NCBI GenBank assembly: GCA_037893225.1 | Contig: JAZGUH010000053.1 | Coordinates: 1,116,001-1,180,000, forward strand | Direction: 5' to 3' | Origin: Hippasteria phrygiana | Taxonomy: Eukaryota > Echinodermata > Asteroidea > Valvatida > Goniasteridae | Length of the DNA stretch: 64,000 nucleotides | In this document: in pieces, positions 11,117 to 22,261 of the stretch | How the letters are laid out: each line of letters starts with the position of its first letter | Position numbering within the stretch: position 1 is the stretch's first letter | Notes under the pieces: generated by a model | The model's input: only the letters and a program-made list of their open reading frames with translations | What the model was told of the DNA's origin: nothing | Database searches by the model: none | Translations under genes and position numbers: made by a program

Positions 11117-12494
11117 TATTCATTTCAATGTTACTTTCATTTCTGTACTCTGAAAAGATATATTTAGGCAACAGGAATAAATACACAAGAGGTGTAAAAA
11201 TCGTATAAAAACAACGAACGCAAGTCAGGCGTAAAAAGTGCTAAGCAATAAGGCCGAGCAAAAAAAAATGTGTGTTTCCGGTAACGGTCTGAAAAAAATC
11301 CAGGTAGGTAGGTAGGAAAATAATGTAATTTTGTCATTTTTTTTTCATTTCAGTTCTGCATGCATTTGCGTTGGTACTCATTTGCATGTTCTTTCGCAAA
11401 CTCACTAAACATGTACATGTTCTAATCTGTTGTACTCATACCTCATAAAGAATTATGAAAACTGGTGAAATCAGAGTTGAACTGATTCTAAAAATGGCAA
11501 TACAGAAAAGGGTCAAAGGGGTCAAAATCCTCCATAGATCAGTGCAATGTTTTCAATGTGAACATGGCTGTTTGATATCCATTCATTTTGATACCGAAAT
11601 ATTGGCAAAAATATATCGCAGAGCTGCCAACCTTTTAAAACTCATTTCAGTATTCAGAAAGCAAAAAATCTGTATTTTGCTAAGAAAATCCGTATTATTC
11701 ATGAAATGTAAACATTACCTGAAAATCAGATTTTTTTTCGTGCAGGATAGTCCACACCGCTGTAACGGCAATGGTTTAACCACTTGCTTGATGGACCGTT
11801 TGCTTATTTTTTTATTTTCAAAGGTAAAGTTGCATCCGTTCAGTTGCATCCGTTCAGTTGAGATCGCAATGTTTTATTCAGAACAAAGAATGAGCATAGT
11901 AAAATAGCATGCATGACAAAATATATATGAAACTGACTTGTTTTTGCGGTCACCATATCACAAACTGCTGTGCTGTGGTACGATAAAGTATTGGCAGCCT
12001 CCAACTGGCAGCCCCCATGCACGGTGCGTTACCGTAACACGTTGGCCACACGTAGAATTATCCACACAGCCATTTATACACACTCAACCACTGGTCCACT
12101 TCTTGTCGCAATTTGTCGAAAATTTTGATTGAAATAGATGACTCTTCTTGTTGATCTAACTGTTTGTTGGTTATCGGCGGGATTTTGTGGACAAATCTTG
12201 TCGATTTTCTGGACGAATCTTGTCGAGTGTGAGGTTCCAAAATCATTTTGCAATTGCATGTATGCATGCGTGTTTAGCTACCAGACTTGATAAACGGGCA
12301 TTCTTCACTACACGCAGGTGGAACCCGATTTTGAATTTCGGTGTTGCATGATTTATTGTCCCCCAAACAACGGACTTGCTCTGCACAATACGCACGCTCA
12401 AAAGGTTTTTTCCCCACATGAGTCCATGCTTTGCTGCATATGCATGTACTCCCCGCCAGCCGAACATCGACAAGACGTACACGATCTTTGTGTA
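11117..12494. other. No gene recognised
   Basis: AT-rich interior of the 7.2-kb element. A 150-residue + frame at 11455-11907 is Lys/Ile/Phe-rich without domain, signal or splice context and is treated as chance. Confidence 0.4.
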
Positions 12495-13085
12495 TACGGA
12501 AAAGTAAGCTTGCCGCAAGCTTGCCGCAAGCTAGTGTTAAGCTGGTAACTAGATTGCAAAGCTTGCCGCAAGCTTGCATGAGATTGCGCATTTGCATGCA
12601 ATCTAGCTGCAAGCAAATTACAAGCTTGCAAGCTTGCAGCAAGCTTGCAGCAAGCTTGCAATGCTTGCACAGATGTGAGGCAAGGTTGCACACTTGCGGC
12701 AAGCTTGCGGCAAGCTTGCATGTGTACCTGCGAGCTTGCGGCAAGCTTGCGCATGTACCTGCGAGCTTGCGGCAAGCTTGCGCGTGTATACTTGCGAGCT
12801 TGCGGCAAGCTTGCGCGTGTACTTGCGAGCTTGCGGCAAGCTTGCGCGTGTACTTGCCAGCTTGCGGCAAGCTTGCGCGTGTACTTGCCAGCTTGCGGCA
12901 AGCTTGCACGTGTACTTGCAAGCTTGCCGCAAGCGTGCACATGTACTTGCAAGCTACTTGTGGCAAGCTTGCAGTTGCACATGTACAAGAAAGCTTGCGG
13001 AAAACTTGTGCATGTACTAGCAAGCTTGCAGCAGGCTTGAACTTGCATGCATTTGCAAGCTTGTAGCAAGCTTGCACATATTCTT
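12495..13085. repeat. Tandem array built on the GCAAGCTTGC palindrome, 31-bp core period
   Basis: Units of 31 bp (AGCTTGCGGCAAGCTTGCGC followed by GTGTACTTGCC) repeat cleanly from about 12694 to 12935. Degenerate copies extend to 12495 and 13085. Each unit carries the self-complementary GCAAGCTTGC, so the array can fold on itself. Many overlapping open frames on both strands arise because 31 is not a multiple of three; none is taken as coding. Confidence 0.9.
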
Positions 13086-15300
13086 GATGTGCATGTTGCA
13101 AATAAAGGTTATGGCAAGTGTGCATATGTCCCTTACCGAACTGTGGTGTACGTATACCACATCATTTGGTGCAGGTTTGGTACCTCTCTGGTGTACACCA
13201 ATTCTGCAACATGCAATCACCATATGCAACAGCACTGCAAGTATACACCTCTGAAACTTCAACCAAACACCAGAATGGCACCAGACAATTTTCATTTATA
13301 AATGAGTGCACTGCATGGCCAGTGCACCAATTCCACTCATTAGCCCCCATAGCATTACACTAAATCTGCACCACTGACATACAGTAAGCTTCTTCTCTCA
13401 CCAAGCACATGTATGTATGCACCAAAAGCACACCATGCATGCCACACACTCTTAAAAGAATTTCAAGACAGGTGTCACAGCAGAAAAGACACCAAAAGTA
13501 CACCACATAATACTCTTAAAGAAAGTTTTACAGTGCCCTAAATATAAATCTAACTTAAGAAATCTTAGAATCTTGTGAGGCATCAAAGTGAGTATGTAAA
13601 GCAAGAAACACTTTGAGAAAGAAATCTTGTGGCAACTTGAAAATGAGGCAAGGATAAACATATCTTAAATTTTGTAAATGTTGCCACTGAAATGTCTATG
13701 GCTACTTAATTGCATAAAAGCTGATGTACAAACATATAGTTTCATCCTCTTCCTTCCTCCATGATCCTGCATAAGTACTAGAGTTAATTCTTTATGGAGC
13801 TAGCCCAATTCTTCATTACAGTTTACTAATAAGCCAAACAGGAAGTGTAGACCAAAGCCTACATGCACATCATCAAGAGTATCATGTTACTTTGACTCAC
13901 AGGGCAGTGTATAGCATATGGGTCACAAGTCACATGACACGGTGACCTTGCTGCTTGCATACCAGAGATAAACGGTCAGTGTGGGAAATTTGAAATCTGC
14001 ACTGCAGTCAGTTGCATGCAGCAGTAATACACTGTACATGTAGGCTTGAAAGATGTCAGACTTGTATAAAACTGGGTCAAAAATCATGGATATTTGCATG
14101 GCATTCATGCCTGTGGAAAACTGCTCATGTACACACTCAACCTGTACATGACCTGTAAAAAATACACCGATGATTAATTAATTGCTGGATGGATGGACTA
14201 GTCTTTTGGAATGGACAAACTCACAACTACAAGCAACATGTTGAACCATGTCAACATGCTCACAAGCTGTTTGTATGCGGTAAGTCTACAATTGTTACTA
14301 TAGTAGGATGTGTCATTCCCTTTTTTGGCTTACACAATTTTATTTTGGCTAATATTCTGTAAAGATGTCCCCATTGTTACTTTGTATGTTAGTGATAGCA
14401 AAACAGTTGTGACAATGCATACTGCTTATAAACAGTTAAAGGATTGAATTTATGACTTAGCCAGTTTTATACACTGTGAACAAGTAACAATGGATTCAGT
14501 GCCCAGTAAACAATGGACTTTCATTGTCAGTGCGTCGTTTTTCTTTTGTTAGATGTTCATAGTGTTAGCTGTCAAAATTTCCAATGAAAAGGGAATTTTT
14601 TTTTTTTAATATGATGGCTTACTATAATTTCATTGATCAATTTCTGGTGAACAGCTACAACATGTAGCTACTAAAACTAGAAAACTTGGAAGTTTTTTTT
14701 TGTATAATAAATTATTTGTGATTCTTTTTATATTTCAGGCATGTCAGATACAGCATTTGCAGCAAGGAGATATCCACTTGAAGAAGTTAGCCACTCGATA
14801 CCCCGACAACAATTTGGTGATGTGTGTATATACATCATCATGTAACTATAGCAAACCAGCATTGGAAGCAGTGTGATTGATGGATTTTGGCTGACTTGGT
14901 CCAGTACTTAAAAACAGTAGGGAGCTAGGGTTCAAAGAAAAACCTTGAAACTAAGTGTTGTGTATTTGTTTAGTTTTTCATTATAATTTCTTGGCTTTGG
15001 ATAATAAAATCTAGTTACCATAACATTTTGGCCTTGATGGGAACTCATGTCTTCAAACTGATCACATTAAGCACAATAATATGTGTGTGTTTTTAAATAC
15101 AGCTTATACAAAAGGTGAACAATAACTGAAAATCATTATTTAGAAAATTTAATATAACAAAATTGCCTTTATATTTTCATTAGTGTTTAATATGTAGCAT
15201 GCATTTTCTTCAGCTTTATGCAACCCTGCAAGGTACTTAAGCTATTTTAGCAATTACTTTAAGCTAGCTTTCCATGAATGTTCATAGTCAGAAAGAAGCA
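13086..15300. other. No gene recognised
   Basis: AT-rich filler between the two palindrome arrays. A TTTCAG acceptor-like site near 14740 is followed by a short open stretch without recognisable homology. It does not fit the missing NT5DC1 exon. Confidence 0.4.
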
Positions 15301-15304
15301 TGTA

Positions 15305-15790
15305 GCAAGATTCCAGTAAGCTTTCTGTGAGCCTGCCAGGAAGCTTGCGGTCGGCAAGCTTGCAGCCAGGATAATTGCCAGCAAGTTTCCTGTGAGTTTG
15401 CAAGAAAGCTTGCCAGCAATGTTCGCCGAGCAAGCTTGCTGCAAACTTGCCAGGGAGCATGCTGCAAGCTTGTTGCGAGCTTGCTCCAAGCTTGCGAGCA
15501 AGCTCACACTCTCAGGCTTGATGAAAGCTCTTACAGAAATCCTTCAGGCTTGCCTGCCTGCAAGCTTGCCTGCCTGCAAGCTTGCCTGCCTGCAAGCTTG
15601 CCTGCCTGCAAGCTTGCCTGCCTGCAAGCTTGCCTGCCTGCAAGCTTGCCTGCCTGCAAGCTTGCCTGCCTGCAAGCTTGCCTGCCTGCAAGCTTGGCTG
15701 GTGAGCTTGCCTGCAAGCTTTCCGCAAGCTTGCAAGGTTCCAAATATGTAAATTAGGGCAAGTTTGCAGGCAAGCTTGCAGCAAGCTGTA
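15305..15790. repeat. Second AAGCTT-palindrome array, 16-bp period
   Basis: From about 15549 to 15692 the 16-bp unit GCTTGCCTGCCTGCAA repeats about nine times almost without change. It is flanked on both sides by looser GCAAGCTTGC-containing copies. It shares the GCAAGCTT core with the array at 12495-13085 but has a different period. Open frames here are by-products. Confidence 0.9.
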
Positions 15791-17069
15791 TAGCGTGGCA
15801 CCAGCTGTATAGCTCCAACACACCGTCCCGAACCGGCACCGCGAAGGGCCAGAGAAGCGCCCGATCGGAGCGTATGACCGTACGACTACCAGCCCAGCAG
15901 CCGCTGCATGCATTATGGGCATACGTGTACTCGATGTATCCATGCGACAGAACTGCCATGGCAACATAACAGAAGAATTACGATTGAAGCCAATGTTACC
16001 AGCTGAATTTTTGTCAACCACATTTTCCTGGGAATATTTATGGAATTTCGACAAATATACTATAACTGTTTTGAAAACAGGCCTACATCCGAGCAGTGTA
16101 TAGGCCTACCCTAAACCCCCACCTAAGAAGGAAAAACCTGCCTTGTTTTGACGAAAACTTTATAAAATGCAGGATCAAAAAAAATTGTCATCCTCTCGCA
16201 AATAAAAAACAAAACAAAACAAAACATTTGGGGGGGGGGGGGGGGGGGCAATGGGCTGTATAACGACCCTGGACTGCAATCAGCGTAGTGCAAAAAATCC
16301 CTTCAATTTCTTATTTTACCCGAAATCCTCATAGGTTACAACACTACAGTACAGTCGTCGAAACAATTGCACCAGCTTGTTGATTCAAAACAAAATACCA
16401 TTAAAATTTTCCCACCCATCAGAAAGAAATATTTTTTCCGATGTTTACGGGAAATATCGCTGAAATTCCTCAGCCATTTTTGGCATGGGCAGTTTTTGTT
16501 CTAGTCTTGTTCTCCACACCATAAAGCAACACTTATTGATATGAATTATGCGTTTATATTTGACGACAGTTCCGGGGCCATCGGCACACAAAAAATATGG
16601 GGAAATAATCAACGATGCAGCAGGATTCTCCTCTGGAATTCACATTTGTGCCGAGTTCACATGCCGACTCGAATATGTTTCTGACACCCACATGTTTAAA
16701 AGTCCCCCGGCAAAAAAAATAAATAAATAAATTCATTTCAAAGCTTAATACAGATGCCTCTTCACCTTGATGTACCTGCAAAAGAAATGAAAACATGTTT
16801 AAGACGATCGTGTTGTATTGAACTGTAGAACGAATTCTTCTTTAGCAACATTTCTCTACACTGTCGGCCTCAATTATGAACATACTTCTATGTACAACGG
16901 ATACTTCTTGGCACATACCGCCGTTCAGTGGAGTTCCGGTGGTCACACAATGGCTGCTCACGCACCATGACCATGCTATTGTATTGATGTAAATCAGGAA
17001 CGCGTGCAGAACGGGAAGATTAAGAACAATGGGGCGTTCCTTCCCCTCCGCACGCGTGGGAACGAGAAG
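15791..17069. other. No gene recognised
   Basis: Non-coding interior and right end of the 7.2-kb element, with a 19-base poly-G run near 16230. No protein or RNA feature seen. Confidence 0.4.
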
Positions 17070-17530
17070 AATAATATTGGTGTCCTCCCTTATTATACTA
17101 TACTTTTTTGTGTTTCAGACCACTCAAAATACTAATGATCAAAAACTAAAAACCCCTAATTTTGCATGTGTACAGATATACGGTTCAAAACGGTGAACTC
17201 ACTGCTGACAACCAGACTTTAACTGCGAGTTGAGACAAAGAACGTTGGACAACAGCTAAGAGGCAATGGACTGGAGACTCGTACTTGGACAAGGAGTTGG
17301 CTAAAGACTAAGAACCTGATGAAGATTGTAACTGACAATGAAACAAGTGCTTGCAAATATTAAAGATATTGTACATGATGTTGCACTTTTTACAGAGAGG
17401 ATTGGCGCAGCTTTTTCCACATCTGTATTCTACAGGCACGCAAACCTGGGTTCTTCAGCACACAGAATCCCAGCAAGCGACCCTTCTATACTTTAGGTGA
17501 GCTTCTATTTTGGATAAGGCCATGTCCGAA

Positions 17531-18834
17531 TCATGCAGCTGTTGGCTGTGGCTGTTGGCTGTGGCTGTTGGCTGTGGCTGTTGGCTGTGGCTGTTGGCTG
17601 TGGCTGTTGGCTGTGGCTGTTGGCTGTGGCTGTTGGCTGTGGCTGTTGGCTGTGGCTGTTGGCTGTGGCTGTTGGCTGTGGCTGTTGGCTGTGGCTGTTG
17701 GCTGTGGCTGTTGGCTGTGGCTGTTGGCTGTGGCTGTTGGCTGTGGCTGTTGGCTGTGGCTGTTGGCTGTGGCTGTTGGCTGTGGCTGTTGGCTGTGGCT
17801 GTTGGCTGTGGCTGTTGGCTGTGGCTGTTGGCTGTGGCTGTTGGCTGTGGCTGTTGGCTGTGGCTGTTGGCTGTGGCTGTTGGCTGTGGCTGTTGGCTGT
17901 GGCTGTTGGCTGTGGCTGTGGCCGTTGGCTGTGGCCGTTGGCTGTGGCCGTTGGCTGTGGCCGTTGGCTGTGGCCGTTGGCTGTGGCCGTTGGCTGTGGC
18001 CGTTGGCTGTGGCCGTTGGCTGTGGCCGTTGGCTGTGGCCGTTGGCTGTGGCCGTTGGCTGTGGCCGTTGGCTGTGGCCGTTGGCTGTGGCCGTTGGCTG
18101 TGGCCGTTGGCTGTGGCCGTTGGCTGTGGCCGTTGGCTGTGGCCGTTGGCTGTGGCCGTTGGCTGTGGCCGTTGGCTGTGGCCGTTGGCTGTGGCCGTTG
18201 GCTGTGGCCGTTGGCTGTGGCCGTTGGCTGTGGCCGTTGGCTGTGGCCGTTGGCTGTGGCCGTTGGCTGTGGCCGTTGGCTGTGGCCGTTGGCTGTGGCC
18301 GTTGGCTGTGGCCGTTGGCTGTGGGCTGTGGCTGTGGGCTGTGGCTGTGGGCTGTGGCCGTGGGCTGTGGCCGTGGGCTGTGGCCGTTGGCTGTGGCCGT
18401 TGGCTGTGGCCGTTGGCTGTGGCCGTTGGCTGTGGCCGTTGGCTGTGGCCGTTGGCTGTGGCCGTTGGCTGTGGCCGTTGGCTGTGGCCGTTGGCTGTGG
18501 CCGTTGGCTGTGGCCGTTGGCTGTGGCCGTTGGCTGTGGCCGTTGGCTGTGGCCGTTGGCTGTGGCCGTTGGCTGTGGCCGTTGGCTGTGGCCGTTGGCT
18601 GTGGCCGTTGGCTGTGGCCGTTGGCTGTGGCCGTTGGCTGTGGCCGTTGGCTGTGGCCGTTGGCTGTGGCCGTTGGCTGTGGCCGTTGGCTGATGCGGCC
18701 ATTGGCTGATGCGGCCATTGGCTGATGCGGCCATTGGCTGATGCGGCCATTGGCTGATGCGGCCATTGGCTGATGCGGCCATTGGCTGATGCGGCCATTG
18801 GCTGATGCGGCCATTGGCTGATGCGGCCATTGGC
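17531..18834. repeat. 1.3-kb minisatellite, four blocks of 13-bp units then a 16-bp block
   Basis: Block 1 (about 17533-17918) is GTTGGCTGTGGCT, about 30 copies. Block 2 (to about 18320) is GTTGGCTGTGGCC. A short block of GTGGGCTGTGGC[CT] follows to about 18380. Then comes GTTGGCTGTGGCC again to about 18690. Last are about nine copies of the 16-bp unit GATGCGGCCATTGGCT. Because 13 bp is not divisible by three, several frames on both strands stay open for 385-506 codons. These are not genes. Confidence 0.95.
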
Positions 18835-19889
18835 TATGGTGGCATCTATTAATTGGCTGATGTGAGAAATAAAATTCAGACACAACTTGGTTTGATGAAA
18901 TGCAGATAGTGATAAGCTCATTCCACAGCCCAATTCTGCAGTATGGCCATGTATGCACGAAAGTAGTTGACACACAAAATTCCTCGGAACAAATAATCAC
19001 AATTTTCAAAACTGTCACCAGTCATTCATTCTCATTTATTGACTAAATTTGTTTTTTACATTATTCCAGCTGTTCATCCAACTTTTGATATTTTGTGAAT
19101 GTAAAGTCTTTCAAATTTTGTTTTATTGAATGTCATGTTGATTTGGCCACTTTCAGGTCAACTACTTTGTGGTTTGATATTTGTGACGTCGCAGCCATAG
19201 TTGCATGCAGCCAAGTACATGTAATTGAGATGCATCGTCAAAATAACCACCTTGCCAACGGCCATAGCCAGAGCTGCAGCCAGGCAATTCGGACATGTCC
19301 TAAAATTTACTAATCGTCGGCCATTATAGCTCAACATTGGCAAGACTTCCCCCAGCAATACAATTTGCATGGCATACTGCCTGATAGGTTTTCAACGAGC
19401 ACAATGCACTTTTTCCAACATCAGCACTTTGTACCAGTACGGAGCTTTAAAGATTGACTTATCTCTGTACAGCACTACAGGTTTAACTGGCATGCCAAGC
19501 TGCCTGTTGCATCAAACTTTGTATTGTAAAGCTGAAGCCTTTTGTAGCTCATCATTGTCACTCAGTCAACTTGATTTTGTTATAATGTAAATTTTGTTTT
19601 GTAAACAAGGGACCCTGATTTTTTGGACTTGGCAAAATAGTTGAACAAACTTTTGAAGTGGTGGTGCTTTCAATAGTCTCTATTTCCACAAAAAAAAAAC
19701 AGGTGTGTCGACTAGCGATGAAGAGAACAACCTTCATTTTTAATTTTTAATAACCCTCTCCTCCCTAATTGAAAAAGTTGCCTTTTTGAAATTTGTGGGA
19801 GGTGTGTATTTGAACACCCTCTGCAAAAACCCTGTTGTGTATAACGCGATTTGTGGGTTGAATTTTCCCGTTTGAAAATTTACCACCCT
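18835..19889. other. No gene confidently recognised
   Basis: Intronic DNA. A CTTTCAG at about 19152-19158 opens a + frame with LWFDICDV that weakly recalls the missing NT5DC1 segment and matches the required phase. No fitting donor follows, so it is not annotated as an exon. Confidence 0.35.
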
Positions 19890-20385
19890 CGTAGCAGTGT
19901 TGTAGTCGAGACCATCACAACTGCAAGACCAACACAAGACCAACACAAGACCAACACAAGACCAACACAAGACCAACACAAGACCAACACAAGACCAACA
20001 CAAGACCAACACAAGACCAACACAAGACCAACACAAGACCAACACAAGACCAACACAAGACCAACACAAGACCAACACAAGACCAACACAAGACCAACAC
20101 AAGACCAACACAAGACCAACACAAGACCAACACAAGACCAACACAAGACCAACACAAGACCAACACAAGACCAACACAAGACCATCACAAGACCATCACA
20201 AGACCTTCAGTCTTAATTCAAGTCTTAAGCTATTCAAATGAACTGTAACAAAAACATTCCTTTGTCATGGATTATGCCTGTTACTTGTGCCTGTAACAAG
20301 CTGGTCTTGTGAATGGTCTTGTGAATGGTCTTGTGCATGGTCTTGTGCCTGGTCTTGTGATGGTCTCGACTACATCACTGCCTGG
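19890..20385. repeat. Fold-back element: inverted GTAGTCGAGACC ends enclosing opposed tandem arrays
   Basis: The left end (about 19893-19917) and right end (about 20360-20383) are reverse complements around TGTAGTCGAGACCATCACA. Inside the left arm the 11-bp unit ACCAACACAAG repeats about 24 times (19924-20190). Inside the right arm the opposite-strand relative GGTCTTGTGAAT repeats about five times (20302-20355). Related GTCTCGA motifs occur at 37140-37640 and 38950. Open frames across the array are by-products. Confidence 0.8.
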
Positions 20386-20569
20386 TAGTAGAAAACTGGT
20401 AATGCATGCCCTTTTTAATACTTACGAGCAACTCATTGCTATATTGCCAAGGCATATACTGCCTGAGTCTCCAGGTGGATGTACATTGTACCAGTAAATA
20501 GATTCCAGTCAAGCCATGATATTTCTTGTGTCTTGTCACCCTGTCTGCAACTTTCTGGTATGTTGCATT

Positions 20570-21264
20570 TAGGGGTGTGCATCGGAACCGAGTACCCGAG
20601 TACCCGAGTACCCGAGTACCCGAGTACCCGAGTACCCGAGTACCCGAGTACCCGAGTACCCGAGTACCCGAGTACCCGAGTACCCGAGTACCCGAGTACC
20701 CGACCGTTCATATCAGGAACCGGTTCCAGATTATGGAATCGAGTACCCGTACAACTTTACATTATCGCATAGTTACTTCCCAGACAATGAAAAAAAGAAA
20801 GGTTTTGAATGTTATTTGTCGGGAATTTTTAAAATTTAAACTGGACTATGTGGGAAACAGCACAGATTTCATGTTTATGACGCTCACGAAAGTTGACAAT
20901 AAAGGGAATTTACTGCTCGTGGTTTTTGCAGTCTGAGTATGGATAAGAGCCTCGACGAGACATAATAGCATGCCTCAATCGACAATAAATACAACTGTAT
21001 AAAGCTTCCGGACAAGTCTTTTGTGATGATGCCGGTGCATGCGCGTGCCGGCACACACAAAGGTGGAGAAGTGACCATGTTTACTGGACAGGCATGACTA
21101 GATTTTCAGAATTTTGTCTGAATTCAGACTTTTTGAATCTCAGAGAAAGATATTATTACAACTTCCGGGATTGGAAGTTTTGGGTTGGGTTTCTTTAACG
21201 GGTACCCGTATATTTTTTCAATCGGGTACCCGGTTCTTTTAATACCTGTAAATGCACACCCCCA
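20570..21264. mobile_element. Non-autonomous hAT element with 8-bp duplication GTTGCATT
   Basis: The ends TAGGGGTGTGCAT and ATGCACACCCCCA are inverted repeats of the hAT type. The 8-bp duplication GTTGCATT (20562-20569 and 21265-21272) matches the hAT hallmark exactly. Fourteen copies of GAGTACCC lie just inside the left end (20590-20701), and GGGTACCCG words lie near the right end. No transposase is present. The right end stops 23 bp before the first base of the next NT5DC1-like exon. Fragments of the same family lie at 56796-56865 and 58929-59027. Confidence 0.88.
20590..20701. repeat. (GAGTACCC)14 tandem repeat inside the hAT element
   Basis: Fourteen uninterrupted 8-bp units directly inside the left end of the hAT element. 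GTAC palindromes recur in every unit. Confidence 0.95.
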
Positions 21265-21287
21265 GTTGCATTCCCTTGTACATGTAG

Positions 21288-21406
21288 TTGATGGTCAAGC
21301 AAAGGATGAGGTGACCGAACTAAAGGATGGTCAGTGTTATATGGAAGGCAACATCATGGTATTCAACGAGTACATCCAAAAAGTCACTGGCAAGCAGCAA
21401 CCCAAG
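21288..21406 (+). CDS. NT5DC1: NT5DC1-like gene, exon encoding the segment before HAD motif IV
   Basis: Translation includes ELKDGQCYMEGN and EYIQKVTGKQQPK, matching the NT5DC1 region that ends ...KMTGKPEPK in the human protein. The last codon AAG is at 21404-21406, and the next exon begins in phase 0 as required. The start at 21288 uses the TAG at 21285-21287 and implies an incoming phase of one base. An in-frame alternative begins at 21266, where the AG is made of the last base of the hAT element and the first base of its target duplication. The donor AAG/GTACTT is weaker than the others. Confidence 0.8.
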
Positions 21407-21498
21407 GTACTTGATATATGACACTGCAGGGCTTCAATTACATCATGTCCAGTGCAGTTGTTGCCCTCTAAACCCTAACCTCACCTACAGCTACAAAT

Positions 21499-21925
21499 TG
21501 TGACCTGCTCTGCAAAAAGGGCACATAAGTCGCTGTATGCTTTTACGCGTAATGGGCCGTTCTATGTGAAGAGGGTGAACAATTCTTCAAACAAGTGATT
21601 TTTAACTTTTAAGGGAGGGAATTTTTTGCATCTTTGATACCTACATGTATATTATTCTAGTTCATAACCAAAATCTTTGCTTTCAGTGAATAAAGTTGGA
21701 AAAAGAATGTGTTTGTGCCGAGTGCTTCAATCTATTGCTTTGCTTTTGGTTTTTCATTTCAAGAAATTCCTGAAAACAAACATGCAAATTTTCAAATATC
21801 TCATGAATGCAAAATGCTACAGGCCTCAGACATATACCATATGAAAGCTTATAAAATGGTCTTTCCAGCTATATATAAAACACTATTTTCAAATTTTGCA
21901 ACATAATTGCCCTTTTTGCAGGCCT
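21499..21925. mobile_element. MITE-A copy 4 (diverged)
   Basis: Collinear with copies 1-3 but more substituted. It starts TGTGACCTGCTCTGCAAAAA, keeps CGTAATGG-CC, CAGTGAATAAAGT and the CATATGAAAGCTTA block, and ends CCTTTTTGCAGG. This appears to be a separate subfamily with copy 5. Confidence 0.7.
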
Positions 21926-22261
21926 CTTTCCATGAACGAGGCACTCCTCTTTCCATTAACGAGCCACGCTTGATGTCTTTGAGTGAAATGTAGGGGAATG
22001 TTCATATATGCAGTAATTTTTCACCATGGTAGGACAACAGTTCACAGTTTAACATCAAACCTTTATGGTTCTTGAATATGCCAGGACAAGAAGCTTTCAG
22101 GAGGTACTTGCTGGTTTTGAGCAGAGGTTTCCTGACAGGGCTCCTCCCACAAAAATGACCATTTTGAGGAACTACTGAAAGTTCAATGATCATGGCACTA
22201 GCCATAATAGAAACAAAGGACACACTTTTTATGGGGTTATCTGAAGCCCCGTGTCTACCGT
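21926..22261. other. No gene recognised; short duplicated motif
   Basis: The phrase CTCTTTCCATTAACGAG near 21948 has a relative, CCCATTAACGAGGCACGCCC, near 22702. The two may mark the edges of an old insertion that includes the mariner remnant. Nothing else is recognised. Confidence 0.35.

Larger units (their letters stand above)
9888..17089. mobile_element. 7.2-kb inverted-terminal-repeat element flanked by TTA
   Basis: GGGAGGACACCAATATTATT at 9888-9907 recurs in exact reverse complement at 17070-17089. Similarity continues inward for about 25 further bases on each side (CGTTCCCACGCGTGCGGA in both). Immediately outside lie TTA at 9885-9887 and TTA at 17090-17092. GGG-starting ends with a TTA (TWA-type) duplication fit the PIF/Harbinger superfamily. 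The interior has no recognisable transposase or Myb/MADF protein. It holds MITE-A copy 2, two AAGCTT-palindrome tandem arrays and AT-rich filler, so it would be non-autonomous. It sits in the first long intron of the NT5DC1-like gene. An alternative is two separate small elements in opposite orientation, but the matching TTA on both sides favours one. Confidence 0.65.

Noticed and set aside
11455..11907. 150-codon + frame
   Set aside because: Low-information Lys/Ile/Phe composition, with no domain or homology seen.
12600..13060. CRISPR-like regularly spaced palindromes
   Set aside because: Eukaryotic context, no unique spacers, and units contiguous with 31-bp period.
12274..13125. 283-codon Cys/Ala/Lys-rich frame and its overlapping frames
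   Set aside because: By-products of the 31-bp AAGCTT-palindrome array.
15392..16054. Frames rich in LPACKLACLQ or QASLQAGKLAGR
   Set aside because: By-products of the 16-bp tandem repeat.
16228..16250. Poly-G tracts (also about 27637, 33421, 38426, 63437)
   Set aside because: Simple homopolymers without paired structure. G-quadruplex potential is possible but unremarkable.
17455..19018. Open frames of 385-506 codons on both strands (poly AVAVGCG/PQPTATANGHSQR)
   Set aside because: They follow from a 13-bp repeat with no stop in most frames. Coding on all frames at once is not credible.
19152..19313. Missing NT5DC1 exon reading STTLWFDICDV
   Set aside because: Phase fits and FDI is suggestive, but the KPGFF part is absent and no donor in the required phase follows.
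19740..20216. Frames such as QDQHKTNTRPT and VLCWSCVGL repeats
   Set aside because: By-products of the 11-bp ACCAACACAAG array.
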